A stretch of DNA of 64,000 nucleotides from Sphingomonas sp. CFBP 8760 (GTDB lineage: Bacteria; Pseudomonadota; Alphaproteobacteria; Sphingomonadales; Sphingomonadaceae), in NCBI RefSeq assembly GCF_014841615.1, contig NZ_JACYUG010000004.1, positions 116,646 through 180,645 of the forward strand. The letters are read 5' to 3'. The notes under the pieces are model-generated. The model saw only the letters and a list, made by a program, of their open reading frames with translations, did not search any database and was not told the DNA's origin. Position 1 is the stretch's first letter; every line of letters starts with the position of its first letter. The translations under genes and the position numbers were made by a program. This document shows positions 17,335-26,630 of this stretch, in pieces.

Positions 17335-20334
17335 ATGGCTGATGCCCCTGTACCCGATCACGGCCTGCCACCGGCGCTGCGGCGCGGCGGTGGCCTGATG
17401 GGCGATCGCATCCGTGCCTTTGACTGGTCGTTGACACCGCTTGGCCCGATCGCCGACTGGTCGGCCGGGCTGGTCGCCGCCACCGCCCTGCTGCTCCATT
17501 CGCCGACCGCGATGGTGCTGCTGTGGGGGGCAGAGGGCACGATGATCCACAACGACGCCTATGCCCTGTTCGCGGGCGAACGGCATCTGGATCAGCTGGG
17601 GGTGGGCGTCCATACCGGCTGGCCCGAGGTGGTCGAGTTCAATACCCATGTCCTGCGGACGGGGCTGGCCGGCGGGTCGCTGCAATATCGCGATCACCTG
17701 ATGCAGCTCAACCGCACCGGTACCTTGCAGGATGTGTGGATGAACCTGTCCTATTCGCCGACGTTCGACGAATCGGGGCGACCGGCCGGCGTGCTGGCGA
17801 TGATCGTCGAGACGACCGCCACCGTACTCGCCCGGCGCCGCATCGCGGCGGAGCATGGCCGGCTGGAGCAGTTGTTCGAGCAGTCGCCGACCTTCATGGC
17901 ACTGTTGAGCGGACCGGAGCACCGTTTCGAACTGGTCAATCCCGGCTATAGCCAGTTGATCGGGCATCGCGAAGTCATCGGGCTGACGATGGCGGAGGCG
18001 CTGCCCGATGCGGTCACGCAAGGGTATCTGGCGCTGCTGGACGAGGTGTATCGCAGCGGCGAACCCTATCACGCGAACGGCGCGATCTACGCGGTCGAAC
18101 CGGACCCGGACGGCCAGGTCGACGAACGGGTGATCGATTTCGTGCTCCAGCCGATCCGCGATGCGGCGGGAACGGTGACCGGTATCTTCGTGGAGGGGGC
18201 CGACGTCACCGATCGTGCGGTGGCAGAACGCGACCTGCGCGACAGCGAGGCGCGGTTGCGTTTCCTCGACCAGCTGGGCGAGCGGACCGTGCCGCTGGGC
18301 GATGCCGATGCGATCATGGCGGTCACCACCGAACTGATCGCCGCGCACCTTGGCGCGTCGCGCTGCGTCTATGCGGATATCGATGCCGATGGCGAGGGCT
18401 GCAGGGTCGGCGGTGGCTGGGTGTTGCCGGGTGGCGTCCCGCTTTGCGGATGGCACCGCCTGATCGATCTGGGGGCCGCGGCGGTCGCGCTGCTGCGCGC
18501 GGGGGAGCCGTTGATCGTGGGCGACGCATCGACGGAAATGCCTGGCACCGCGCCGTTCGAAGCGCTGGGTGTGCGGGCGTCGGTCTGTATCCCCCTGATC
18601 CGCGACGGCCGGCTGCATGCGCTGCTGGCACTTCATGACGCCAAGCCGCGGCGCTGGTCCACCGCCGAGGTGCTGGTGATACGGCAGGCGGCGATGCGAT
18701 CCTGGGCACTGGTCGAGCGGGTGCGAGCCGAGGCGGCGCTGCGCGACCTGAACGCGACGCTGGAGGCGCGCGTCGCGGAACGCGCGGCGGCGGTGCAGCA
18801 GGGCGAACAGACCATCCGCACCGTGTTCGAGAATTCATTCATGGACCAGACCCTGCTCTCGACGACGGGCGAGGTGGTCTATGTCAACGCCACCGCGCTT
18901 GCCGGGATCGAGGCGGTGTCCGCCGATGTGATCGGCCGGCCGTTCGCGACGACACCGTGGTTCGCCGCCACCCCCGGCGCCCCCGATCAGGTCCGTGCCG
19001 CCATCGTCCGTGCGGCGGCGGGGGACAGCGTCCGCCTGCATCTGGCGCTCGACCTGCCGACCGGGGCGCGGGTCTATGACTATTCCCTGCGCCCCGCTTT
19101 CGACGGGGCGGGCGACGTGGTGGCGATCGTGTCCGAGGCGATCGAGATCACCGCGCGTGTCCGTGCCGAGGATGCGCTGCGCCAGGCGCAGAAGATGGAG
19201 GCGGTCGGGCAACTGACCGGCGGGCTGGCGCATGATTTCAACAATCTGCTGGCGGCGATCAGCGGCAATCTGGAATTGCTGGAACGGCGTATCGCACAGG
19301 GGCGGATCGACGGGCTGGCGCGCTATATCGACGGTGCGACGCAGGGCGCGCGGCGCGCGGCGGCGCTGACCCAGCGGCTGCTCGCCTTTTCCCGGCGGCA
19401 GACGCTCGACCCGCGCCCGACCGATGCCGACCGGCTGATCGCCGACATGACCGATCTGATCCGGCAGAGCGTCGGCCCGACCGTCGCGCTCGACATCGCC
19501 GCGACAGAGGGACTGTGGCCGATCAACGTCGATGCCTCGCAACTGGAGAACGCACTGCTCAACCTGTGCGTCAACGCGCGCGATGCGATGGCGCCCGATG
19601 GCGGTCGCCTGAATATCCGGACCGACAATGTCATGCTGGACGAGGGTGACGTGCTGCGTCGTGACGTGGCGGCCGGGGAATATGTCCGCATCTCGGTGAT
19701 CGACGGCGGCGCGGGGATGCCGCCGGAGGTGATGCAGCGCGCGTTCGACCCGTTCTTCACCACCAAGCCGATCGGCCACGGCACCGGGCTGGGCCTGTCG
19801 ATGGTCTATGGCTTCGCGCGGCAATCGGGCGGGCAGGTGCGGATCGAATCGGTCGAGGGGCAGGGCACCACGATCTGCCTGTGCCTGCCGCGTTTCCACG
19901 GCACCCTCGATGCCGCGGCCGATGCCGCCGATCCGGTCGCGACCGACGAACAGGGCGCCGGCGAGACGGTGCTGGTGATCGACGACGAACCGGTGCTGCG
20001 CGCCCTGATCGTCGAGGTGCTGGTGGAGGCGGGATACCGGGTGCTGGAGGCGGGTGACGGGGCCGGCGGGCTGCGGGTGCTGGAAAGCGGGGTACGGATC
20101 GACCTGCTGGTCACCGATGTCGGCCTGCCCGGCGGCATGAACGGCCGGCAGGTCGCGGATGCCGCCCGCCTGTCCCGCCCCACCCTGCGGGTGCTGTTCA
20201 TCACCGGGTTCGCGGATATCGCCGCGGTCGGCCATGCCGGATCATGGGGCGGGCTGGAACCCGGCATGGGGGTGCTGACCAAGCCGTTCCCGGTCGCCAG
20301 CCTGACCGCCAAGATACGCGAAATGCTCGATTAG
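17335..20334 (+). CDS. Hybrid sensor histidine kinase (PAS-PAS-GAF-PAS-HK-REC)
   Basis: About 1000 residues with no obvious transmembrane helices, so a cytoplasmic sensor. Domain order: an N-terminal PAS-like region (FDWSLTPLGPIADWSAGL, then WGAEGTMIHNDAYALF), a second PAS (EQLFEQSPTFMALLSGPEH), a GAF domain (about 310-460), a short coiled coil (LNATLEARVAERAAAVQQ), a third PAS, then phosphoacceptor GGLAHDFNNLLAAISGNLELL and an ATPase domain (N box NLCVNARDAM; DGGAGMPPE; GTGLGLSMVYGF). A C-terminal receiver has VIDDEPVLR, phosphoacceptor TDVGLPGGMNG and LTKPF. The start is uncertain: GTG at 17239 or 17275 are alternatives and none has a clear ribosome site. Confidence 0.88.
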   Translation: MADAPVPDHGLPPALRRGGGLMGDRIRAFDWSLTPLGPIADWSAGLVAATALLLHSPTAMVLLWGAEGTMIHNDAYALFAGERHLDQLGVGVHTGWPEVVEFNTHVLRTGLAGGSLQYRDHLMQLNRTGTLQDVWMNLSYSPTFDESGRPAGVLAMIVETTATVLARRRIAAEHGRLEQLFEQSPTFMALLSGPEHRFELVNPGYSQLIGHREVIGLTMAEALPDAVTQGYLALLDEVYRSGEPYHANGAIYAVEPDPDGQVDERVIDFVLQPIRDAAGTVTGIFVEGADVTDRAVAERDLRDSEARLRFLDQLGERTVPLGDADAIMAVTTELIAAHLGASRCVYADIDADGEGCRVGGGWVLPGGVPLCGWHRLIDLGAAAVALLRAGEPLIVGDASTEMPGTAPFEALGVRASVCIPLIRDGRLHALLALHDAKPRRWSTAEVLVIRQAAMRSWALVERVRAEAALRDLNATLEARVAERAAAVQQGEQTIRTVFENSFMDQTLLSTTGEVVYVNATALAGIEAVSADVIGRPFATTPWFAATPGAPDQVRAAIVRAAAGDSVRLHLALDLPTGARVYDYSLRPAFDGAGDVVAIVSEAIEITARVRAEDALRQAQKMEAVGQLTGGLAHDFNNLLAAISGNLELLERRIAQGRIDGLARYIDGATQGARRAAALTQRLLAFSRRQTLDPRPTDADRLIADMTDLIRQSVGPTVALDIAATEGLWPINVDASQLENALLNLCVNARDAMAPDGGRLNIRTDNVMLDEGDVLRRDVAAGEYVRISVIDGGAGMPPEVMQRAFDPFFTTKPIGHGTGLGLSMVYGFARQSGGQVRIESVEGQGTTICLCLPRFHGTLDAAADAADPVATDEQGAGETVLVIDDEPVLRALIVEVLVEAGYRVLEAGDGAGGLRVLESGVRIDLLVTDVGLPGGMNGRQVADAARLSRPTLRVLFITGFADIAAVGHAGSWGGLEPGMGVLTKPFPVASLTAKIREMLD

Positions 20335-20384
20335 GCACGGCGGCATCTTCCGTTGTCCTGCATCCGGCTGTACCGGCGCAGGCG

Positions 20385-21536
20385 ATGACCCAGTTGCCCG
20401 GCGATACCGCCACGCCCGTCGCGGACGACGATATCGTCTATCCTTCCGCCGTCCCTTTCCTGCTGATCCATCTCGCCGCCTTCGCCGCGATCCTGACCGG
20501 GATCACCCCCTCGGCACTGGTGCTGTGCGCGGTGTTGTACGTGGTGCGGATGTTCGGCGTGACGGCGGGGTATCACCGCTATTTCTCGCACCGTGCCTTT
20601 GCCGCCGGCCGGGGGATGCAGCTGGTGCTGGCGGTGCTGGCGCAGAGCACCGCGCAGAAGAGCGTGTTGTGGTGGGCGGCCAAGCATCGCCACCATCACC
20701 GCCATGCCGACACGCCCCAGGACGTCCACTCGCCGCGCCACGCCGGCTTCGCCTACAGCCATCTCGGCTGGATCTTCGCGCGCCAGCACGATCAGGCCGA
20801 CCTGTCGGTGGTGCCCGACCTGACCCGCTGGCCCGAACTGGTCTGGCTGCACCGCCACGAACATGTCCCCGCGATCGGGCTGGCGCTGCTCAGCCTCGCC
20901 GTCGCCGGCTGGCCGGGGCTGGTGGTCGGGTTCGTGTGGAGCACGGTGCTGGTTTATCATGCGACCTTCGCGATCAATTCGCTGGCGCATGTCCGCGGTT
21001 CGCGTCGCTACGTCACCGGCGACGATTCGCGGAACAACTGGGTTCTCGCGATCGTGACGATGGGAGAGGGGTGGCACAACAACCACCACGCCTTCCAGAG
21101 CAGCGCGCGCCAGGGTTTCCGCTGGTGGGAGGTCGACATGACCTTCTATCTCCTGAAGCTGCTGGCGCTGACGGGCGCGGTGCATGGATTGAAGAACCCG
21201 CCTGCGGGGGTGATCCGCGGCGAGCAGCGGCTGGGCGCGAAGGTGATCGCCCGCACCGCCGAGCAACTGGCCGACCGGTTCTGTGCCGAACGGATCGCGG
21301 CGCGGCTGCGCGCGGCATGGCCTGAACCCGAACTGGCGGGCCTGCGGGCCATGCTGGCCGATCCGGCCACGGCGGCGACGCAGATGTGGAACCGGTACCA
21401 TCCGCAATTGCCGGGGCGCGAGGCGTTGCTGGCGGAGGCGCGGACGCTGTTCGCGCGTACCCCCTGGCTCGACGAGATCGTCGACCGCGCGCATCAGCGG
21501 ATGCTGACGGCGGTGGGAAGGCAGTTGGCGGCCTGA
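20385..21536 (+). CDS. Membrane fatty-acid (acyl-CoA) desaturase
   Basis: About 383 residues. It carries the three histidine boxes of membrane di-iron desaturases: HRYFSH, HRHHHRHADT and HNNHHAFQ, with hydrophobic segments before and between them. The architecture matches delta-9 acyl-CoA/acyl-lipid desaturases that introduce a double bond into membrane fatty acids. A C-terminal extension of ~90 residues (from about 290) is helical and charged and is not part of the catalytic core. The ATG at 20385 follows AGGCG and gives an N-terminus ahead of the first membrane helix. The gene starts 50 bases after the hybrid kinase; cotranscription is possible but unproven. Confidence 0.88.
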   Translation: MTQLPGDTATPVADDDIVYPSAVPFLLIHLAAFAAILTGITPSALVLCAVLYVVRMFGVTAGYHRYFSHRAFAAGRGMQLVLAVLAQSTAQKSVLWWAAKHRHHHRHADTPQDVHSPRHAGFAYSHLGWIFARQHDQADLSVVPDLTRWPELVWLHRHEHVPAIGLALLSLAVAGWPGLVVGFVWSTVLVYHATFAINSLAHVRGSRRYVTGDDSRNNWVLAIVTMGEGWHNNHHAFQSSARQGFRWWEVDMTFYLLKLLALTGAVHGLKNPPAGVIRGEQRLGAKVIARTAEQLADRFCAERIAARLRAAWPEPELAGLRAMLADPATAATQMWNRYHPQLPGREALLAEARTLFARTPWLDEIVDRAHQRMLTAVGRQLAA

Positions 21537-21589
21537 GCCGATCCGCCTTCCCGTGCGTTGGCGCGCAGACACAGGGAAAGGGAACTACG

Positions 21590-22075
21590 TTGATCGCGAC
21601 CATAGCCGAGCTGGATCGTATCCGTGACGAATGCCGCACGATGGTGACCAAGCGGTCGCTGATGTCGGCGGGGGCGGCGGTGGTGCCGGTGCCGGGGGCG
21701 GATGTGGTCGCCGATGTCGGGCTGCTGTCGAACCTGCTGCCCGCGATCAGCACCCGCTTCGAACTGGACGAGGCGCAGGTGAACAAGCTCGAACCGCGGC
21801 TGGGTCAGCAGGTGCTGGTGATGGCGTCCAGCCTGGGCAACAACGTGATCGGGCGGATGGTGACGCGCAGGGTGGTGACCGCGCTCCTGAAGCGCATGGG
21901 TGTCCGCATCGCGACCGGATCGATGGCGAAGTTCGTGCCGTTCATCGGATCGGCCGTCGCCGCGACGATCAGCTTCGGCGCGATGAAGGCGATCGGCAAC
22001 GGCCATATCGACGATTGCTACCGGACCGCGCGCGCGCTGATCGAACCACCACTGCCATCGCACCACAACCGTTAA
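21590..22075 (+). CDS. Small DUF697/YcjF-like protein
   Basis: A 161-residue protein read from TTG at 21590, chosen because GGGAAAGGGAA stands just upstream and the N-terminus is then helical (IATIAELDRIRDECRTMVTK). A hydrophobic VVPVPGADVVADVGLLSNLLP segment and a second hydrophobic stretch (FVPFIGSAVAATISFGAMKAIG) flank charged helices. This resembles DUF697/YcjF proteins, often found with GTPases or as small membrane-associated proteins, but no GTPase is adjacent. Function is unknown. Confidence 0.6.
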   Translation: MIATIAELDRIRDECRTMVTKRSLMSAGAAVVPVPGADVVADVGLLSNLLPAISTRFELDEAQVNKLEPRLGQQVLVMASSLGNNVIGRMVTRRVVTALLKRMGVRIATGSMAKFVPFIGSAVAATISFGAMKAIGNGHIDDCYRTARALIEPPLPSHHNR

Positions 22076-22304
22076 CGCCAAACGGGAACGGGCTGGATCA
22101 AGTTTGTCCTGATCGCTGCGATACTTGGCATTTCGGTTCGATAGCGCCTAGCATCGTTGCGACTCGTCGTCCGGGCGGCATGCCGGGCGTACTCGTCGGT
22201 ATCGTCTATGGTGGCGGTGCCGGGAACACCGACGGGATCAGTCAGCCCGTCGGCCATTATGGACGACCCCTCGTCGACAGGGGGGCGTCCAGGGAGATGA
22301 TGGC

Positions 22305-23042
22305 GTGGACAATCCCCTGATCGTCAGGTTGCGGCGGCAATGCCACCTCGACGCGGCCGATGTCGATCGGATCGATCATCTGTGCACCGACGTGCGCGAT
22401 GTATCGCGCGGCGTGAATCTGGTGCGCGAGGGGGAGCGGGTGGAACGTATCCATCTGATCCTGTCCGGCTGGGCGGCGCGGTACAAGCTGTTGCCCAACG
22501 GTTCGCGCCAGATCACCGCGCTGTTGCTGCCGGGCGATCTGTGCGACCTGCGCTGTTCGATGCTGGCGCGGATGGATGACGGCATCGTCGCGCTGACGCC
22601 GGTCCACGTCGCCTTCGTTCCTCCCGATGCAATCGCCCGGCTGGAACGGGCGCGGCCGTCCATCGCCCATGCGCTGTTGTGGCACTGTCTGGTCGAACAG
22701 GCGACGACGCGGGCATGGATCGTCAACATGGGGCGGCGTCATGCGCTGGAGCGGGTGGCGCACCTGTTCTGCGAACTGGCGACCCGGCTGGCCGTCGTGA
22801 GCGACGTGCCGGACCAGCCGCCGCATTTCCCCCTGACGCAGGAAGAGATCGCCGATGCGTTGGGGCTGACCGCGGTACACGTCAACCGCGTGCTCAACGA
22901 ACTGCGGCGGCGCGGGCTCATCACCTCGCGGCGGGGCGGGCTGACGATACTCGACCTGCCGGGGCTGAAGGAGATGGCCGGCTTCAACGACAACTACCTG
23001 CACCCGGCCATGGCGATGCCGGCAGAGGCGGCCATGGGCTGA
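22305..23042 (+). CDS. Crp/Fnr-family transcriptional regulator
   Basis: A 245-residue protein read from GTG with GGGAGATGATGGC upstream. The N-terminal cyclic-nucleotide-type beta-roll (VNLVREGERVERIHLILSGWAARYKLLPNGSRQ) lacks the N-terminal cysteine cluster of oxygen-sensing FNR. The long dimerisation helix and the C-terminal winged helix follow, with recognition sequence LTQEEIADALGLTAVHVNRVLNELRRRGLI. Many alphaproteobacterial members of this group respond to stress or growth signals without cAMP. It is followed by a strong bidirectional terminator. The 229 bases before it hold no gene; no clear target promoter was identified. Confidence 0.9.
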   Translation: MDNPLIVRLRRQCHLDAADVDRIDHLCTDVRDVSRGVNLVREGERVERIHLILSGWAARYKLLPNGSRQITALLLPGDLCDLRCSMLARMDDGIVALTPVHVAFVPPDAIARLERARPSIAHALLWHCLVEQATTRAWIVNMGRRHALERVAHLFCELATRLAVVSDVPDQPPHFPLTQEEIADALGLTAVHVNRVLNELRRRGLITSRRGGLTILDLPGLKEMAGFNDNYLHPAMAMPAEAAMG

Positions 23043-23059
23043 TCCGGTCGCGCAGGCAC

Positions 23060-23099
23060 AAAAAACGCCCGGTCGACAAAGGTCGGCCGGGCGTTTTTT
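23060..23099. terminator. Strong bidirectional intrinsic terminator
   Basis: A perfect 13-bp stem (AAAAAACGCCCGG / CCGGGCGTTTTTT), extended inward by GTCGAC/GTCGGC pairing, gives a U-tract on both strands. It ends both the crp-like gene and the convergent PEP-CTERM gene. Confidence 0.93.
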
Positions 23100-23119
23100 A
23101 TTGCCGTTCGCCGAAGCGA

Positions 23120-23776
23120 TCAGGCGTAGGAGACGTTCCGGTTGCGACGGCGATACCGGGCGGCGGTGCCGATCATCCCAAAGCCCAGGAACATCATCGC
23201 CCAGGTCGACGGCTCCGGCACGGCGAAGACGACGTTGTCGACTTCGAGCGAGTTGCCGTTGCTCAGGAAGCGGATGCCGCCGATCGCGACGTCGTTCACG
23301 TCACGGCCGATGGTGATGCGGCGGTTGGTGTTCGGCAGGTCCTGGTTGCCGTTGGCATTGGCCACGAAATCCGTGCCGGTGAAGCGCGAGATCACGCTGC
23401 CGGTCGCGCTCAGCACCTCGACGGCGTTATACGTGTCGATCGAGCCGAGGAAGAAGCTGACGCTGTCATAGGCGGCCGCGGTCGAGGTGATCATCGACGC
23501 CGATCCGCCGTTCAGGACGGCCAGATAGGCAGTGCCCGTCGGGCCGAACGCCGGTGCGGCATAGCGGGTGATCGCGTCGCCGCTGACGATGCCGGCTTCC
23601 AGGAAGCTGTAGCTGAAGGTCGAGGGCAGGGTGCCGTCGAACGTGATCGCATCACCCACGGGCGCGGCATAGGCGGCCGTGCTGCCGGGCGTGTTGCCGA
23701 TGATGCGGGCGGCCGAAGCCGGCGTTGCGACGGTGGCGACGAGCGTGGCGGCGGCCAGCAATAGCTTGTTGTTCAT
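23120..23776 (-). CDS. PEP-CTERM sorting-domain protein
   Basis: A 218-residue exported protein with signal peptide MNNKLLLAAATLVATVATPASA. The C-terminus is the sphingomonad PEP-CTERM signal: PEPSTWAMMFLGFGMIGTAA followed by arginine-rich RYRRRNR. The middle is Ser/Thr/Gly-rich and beta-strand-like. Such proteins are processed by exosortase and usually end up outside the cell or in exopolysaccharide; no exosortase gene is in this window. The AT-rich 192 bases upstream (23777-23968) hold its probable promoter and nothing else I can name. A second PEP-CTERM protein lies at 51413. Confidence 0.9.
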   Translation of the reverse strand: MNNKLLLAAATLVATVATPASAARIIGNTPGSTAAYAAPVGDAITFDGTLPSTFSYSFLEAGIVSGDAITRYAAPAFGPTGTAYLAVLNGGSASMITSTAAAYDSVSFFLGSIDTYNAVEVLSATGSVISRFTGTDFVANANGNQDLPNTNRRITIGRDVNDVAIGGIRFLSNGNSLEVDNVVFAVPEPSTWAMMFLGFGMIGTAARYRRRNRNVSYA

Positions 23777-23968
23777 AATCGTTACTCCCTTTTACGCGGA
23801 AGAAGGCCAATCGCCGGTCCGGCAACTCGCCAGAGCGCACGGTCGCGTGCCGTCCATCCGAGCGCCTAACGTCGCCCTGTTGGATTGGTTGCAGCGCAGC
23901 ATTGATTTCGCACGCATTTACTAAAAAAAGGTTCCGTGGCCGTATCATAATGGCACAAGAAAAACGTC

Positions 23969-25066
23969 TTATTGTGTCTGGACATCCTCTGGCGACACAC
24001 TGAACCCGCCATCGAGCCAGCGAATCACCTCCTGTGCGATATCGTCGTCATAGGCCGCATATCGTAAACGAAGTGCTTCACGCCGCGCCGCCAGCCGGCC
24101 CAGACCACCATCTTCGATGACTAACAGATCGGCTTCCAGCATCGCCGCCAGCGCCGGCCCCGCCACGGTGGTCGCTGCGGCACGGAATGCGGCCATGTAC
24201 CGATAGGCCGTCCCATTCCGGTACAGCATCGGCAGCGTCAGCGCGGGGATGCAGCCAAGGTGCGGCTGCAGCGCCGGATTGATCGCATGGCCGCTGAGCA
24301 GCGGGGCATTGGCGGCGCTGCGCCCGGTGAAGCCGCGCAGGTGCAGGTGCCCGCTCATCCGGGGACCGTCGTTGACCGGGTAATTGTCCCACAGGCACAC
24401 CCGCCGGCCGAGGCGGGCGGCGACATCGGCCAGATGACCGGGGCCGATCTCGCGCGCGCATACCTCCTCGCCGGTCCAGTAGATGCGGATGGCGGGGTCC
24501 AGCCGCCGCCCCAGCGTCTCCAGATAATCCGCGGGGCGTTCGCCGAACACGCGGTCCAGCACGCGGTCGTCGCTGTAATAGGTCGGGCAGACATACAGGC
24601 GGGTGGCACGGGTCCGTTCCGCACAGAAATCGACGATCGCAGCCTGTCGCGCCGCCAGATCGGGCAGGTCGCCCCGCATGTCGTCGAACAGGATCGCCAG
24701 ATCGTCGATCCCGATCGCGTCGAGATCGGCCAGCCGCGCCGCCAGCCGCGCGAGCCCCGTGTCGTCGACGTCGCGGTGCAGGTCGAACGGGGTCAGCCCG
24801 ATGCCGAAGCGGAGCCCCCGTGCGCGGCAATGCGCGGCGAAGGCGGCGATCGCGGCGGCCTCCTCCGGCGGGTGCGGCACTTGCCAGGCGCGGCGCAGAT
24901 GCGCGTCCCCCTTGGGTGCGTAATGATAGAAACCGTACCCCGCCGGGGCGAGCCGGTCGACCACCGCCATCCGTTCCCGCCACGACCAGGGCGGGCCGAA
25001 GAATCCCTCGATGATGCCCAGCTCGGGCATGGTGTCGGACATCGGTGGCGGGGGGGGGGCGGTCAT
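23969..25066 (-). CDS. GH84-type beta-N-acetylglucosaminidase domain protein
   Basis: About 365 residues, lacking a signal peptide. The opening GIIEGFFGPPWSWRER is the conserved first strand of GH84 (O-GlcNAcase/hyaluronidase-like) enzymes, and ILFDDMRGDLP has the double aspartate used for substrate-assisted catalysis. YVCPTYYSDD, IYWTGEEVCAREI and LWDNYPVNDGPRM also match the family. The bacterial substrate may be GlcNAc-containing glycans; the role here is unknown. The start is unclear: ATG at 25066, 25042 or 25030 all lack a clear ribosome site. A ten-base C-tract (coding strand) lies between the first two, so the upstream start would be sensitive to slippage. Confidence 0.85.
   Translation of the reverse strand: MTAPPPPPMSDTMPELGIIEGFFGPPWSWRERMAVVDRLAPAGYGFYHYAPKGDAHLRRAWQVPHPPEEAAAIAAFAAHCRARGLRFGIGLTPFDLHRDVDDTGLARLAARLADLDAIGIDDLAILFDDMRGDLPDLAARQAAIVDFCAERTRATRLYVCPTYYSDDRVLDRVFGERPADYLETLGRRLDPAIRIYWTGEEVCAREIGPGHLADVAARLGRRVCLWDNYPVNDGPRMSGHLHLRGFTGRSAANAPLLSGHAINPALQPHLGCIPALTLPMLYRNGTAYRYMAAFRAAATTVAGPALAAMLEADLLVIEDGGLGRLAARREALRLRYAAYDDDIAQEVIRWLDGGFSVSPEDVQTQ
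25050..25059. repeat. Ten-base G/C homopolymer at gene start
   Basis: Ten G on the plus strand, read as C10 by the glycosidase gene, between its first and second possible ATG. The tract lies 109-118 bases before modA and could also affect promoter spacing. Confidence 0.8.
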
Positions 25067-25167
25067 CGGTCGGGCATCGCGCAGCGGCTGCGGGCTGTCC
25101 AGCGGCCGCGGCTTGCCGGGCGGGGCGGGGGCGGTATAGCCGGGCGGGAATAGAGGAAGGGCGGCGG

Positions 25168-25950
25168 ATGCTGACGCGACGGGGGATGATCGGCGGGATC
25201 GTGGCGACGTGGCTGACGATCACCGGCACGGCATCGGCGGTGGCGCAATCGAGGGCGCCGCTGACGGTGTTCGCCGCCGCCTCGCTGACCGATGCGTTGC
25301 AGGCGGTCGGTCGGGCCTGGACCAAGCGCAGCGGCCAGCCGGTCCGCTTCTCGTTCGCGGCCAGCGGCACCGGCGCGCGCCAGATCGTCGCCGGGGCGCC
25401 GGCCGACCTGTTCGTATCGGCCGAGCCGGGCTGGATGGATCAGGTGCAGGCGGCCGGGCGGCTGGTGCCGGGCGGGCGCCGCGATCTGCTCGGCGGCCGG
25501 CTGGTGCTGGTGGCGCCCGCCTCCAGCCGGGTACGGCTCGCGATCCGGCCGGGCTTCGCGCTCGCCGCGGCGCTGGGCGAACGGGGGCGGCTCGCGGTCG
25601 GCGATCCGCGATCGGTGCCGGCGGGTCGTTATGCGCAGGCGGCGCTGACCCGGCTGGGGGTGTGGAGCGGGGTCGCCACCCGCCTCGCTCCCGCGCAGGA
25701 TGTGCGCGCCGCGCTGTCCTATGTCGCGCGGGGCGAGGCACCGCTGGGGATCGTCTACGAGACCGATGCGGCGGCCGAGCCGGCGGTACGGATCGTCGGC
25801 ACCTTCCCGGCGGCCAGCCATCCCCCGATCGTCTATCCGGCGGCGGTGGTGAAGGGTGCAAAGCCGGGGGCGGTCGCGTTCTACCGCTTTCTGGGCGGCG
25901 GCGAGGCGATGGCGATCTTCCGCCGCTATCGCTTCCGCCCATTACGCTGA
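25168..25950 (+). CDS. modA: Molybdate ABC transporter substrate-binding protein ModA
   Basis: A 260-residue periplasmic protein with GAGGAAGG before the ATG and a signal peptide (MLTRRGMIGGIVATWLTITG, cleaving near AVAQS). Family motifs: LTVFAAASLTDALQAVGRAW at the start of the mature protein, FAASGTGARQIVAGAPADLF (oxyanion-contacting serines), VGDPRSVPAGRYAQAALTR, and a C-terminal YPAAVVKGAKPGAVAFYRFL. It captures molybdate (or tungstate) for the ModBC importer. The three genes are tightly packed: modB begins two bases after this stop. No ModE-type dyad was recognised upstream. Confidence 0.93.
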   Translation: MLTRRGMIGGIVATWLTITGTASAVAQSRAPLTVFAAASLTDALQAVGRAWTKRSGQPVRFSFAASGTGARQIVAGAPADLFVSAEPGWMDQVQAAGRLVPGGRRDLLGGRLVLVAPASSRVRLAIRPGFALAAALGERGRLAVGDPRSVPAGRYAQAALTRLGVWSGVATRLAPAQDVRAALSYVARGEAPLGIVYETDAAAEPAVRIVGTFPAASHPPIVYPAAVVKGAKPGAVAFYRFLGGGEAMAIFRRYRFRPLR

Positions 25951-25952
25951 CG

Positions 25953-26630
25953 GTGGCGCTCACCCCGGAGGAATGGGCGGCGCTGACCCTCAGCCTGCGG
26001 ATCGCGGGGATGGCGACCTTCTGGGGGCTGATCGCGGCGACCGGGTTCGCTTGGCTGCTGGCACGGACGCGGTTTCCGGGGCGGGTACTGCTCGACGCGC
26101 TGCTCCATGCGCCGCTGGTGCTGCCGCCGGTGGTGATCGGGTTCGTGCTGCTGATCCTGTTCGGCACGCAGGGACCGATCGGCCGCTGGCTGGATGAGGC
26201 ATGGGGGATCAGGCTGGCCTTCACCGCCGGCGGTGCGGCGCTGGCGGCGGGTGTTTCCGCCTTTCCGCTGATGCTGCGCGCGGTGCGGCTGTCGATCGAG
26301 GCGGTCGATCCGGCACTGGAGGATGCGGCGCGGTCGCTGGGCGCGGGGGCGTGGGACCGCGCCTTCACCATCGTACTGCCACTGGCGTTGCCGGGGCTGG
26401 TCGCCGCCGCCGTGGTGGGCTTCGCGGCGGCGCTGGGCGAATTCGGCGCGGTCATCACCTTCGCCGCCAACATCCCCGGCGAGACGCAGACGCTGCCGCT
26501 CGCCATCTACGCCGCGTTGCAGGTGCCGGGCGGTGAGGCGAGCGCGGCGCGGCTGTCGGCGATCTCGTTCGCGGCGGCGCTGGCGGGACTGTTGCTGTCC
26601 GAACTGCTGCTGCGCTGGCGGCGGCGCTGA
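25953..26630 (+). CDS. modB: Molybdate ABC transporter permease ModB
   Basis: A 225-residue inner-membrane protein with about five hydrophobic helices. The GTG start at 25953 immediately follows the modA stop. The permease signature is visible in EDAARSLGAGAWDRAFTIVL (EAA loop, the contact with the ATPase) and FAAALGEFGAVITFAANIPG, a ModB hallmark. Its stop overlaps the modC ATG by one base (TGATG), indicating translational coupling. The length and helix pattern match ModB closely. Confidence 0.93.
   Translation: MALTPEEWAALTLSLRIAGMATFWGLIAATGFAWLLARTRFPGRVLLDALLHAPLVLPPVVIGFVLLILFGTQGPIGRWLDEAWGIRLAFTAGGAALAAGVSAFPLMLRAVRLSIEAVDPALEDAARSLGAGAWDRAFTIVLPLALPGLVAAAVVGFAAALGEFGAVITFAANIPGETQTLPLAIYAALQVPGGEASAARLSAISFAAALAGLLLSELLLRWRRR

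Noticed and set aside
22076..22304. FNR/FixK box before the Crp/Fnr-like gene
   Set aside because: GATCAA and TGATC half-sites are present but with wrong spacing for TTGAT-N4-ATCAA.
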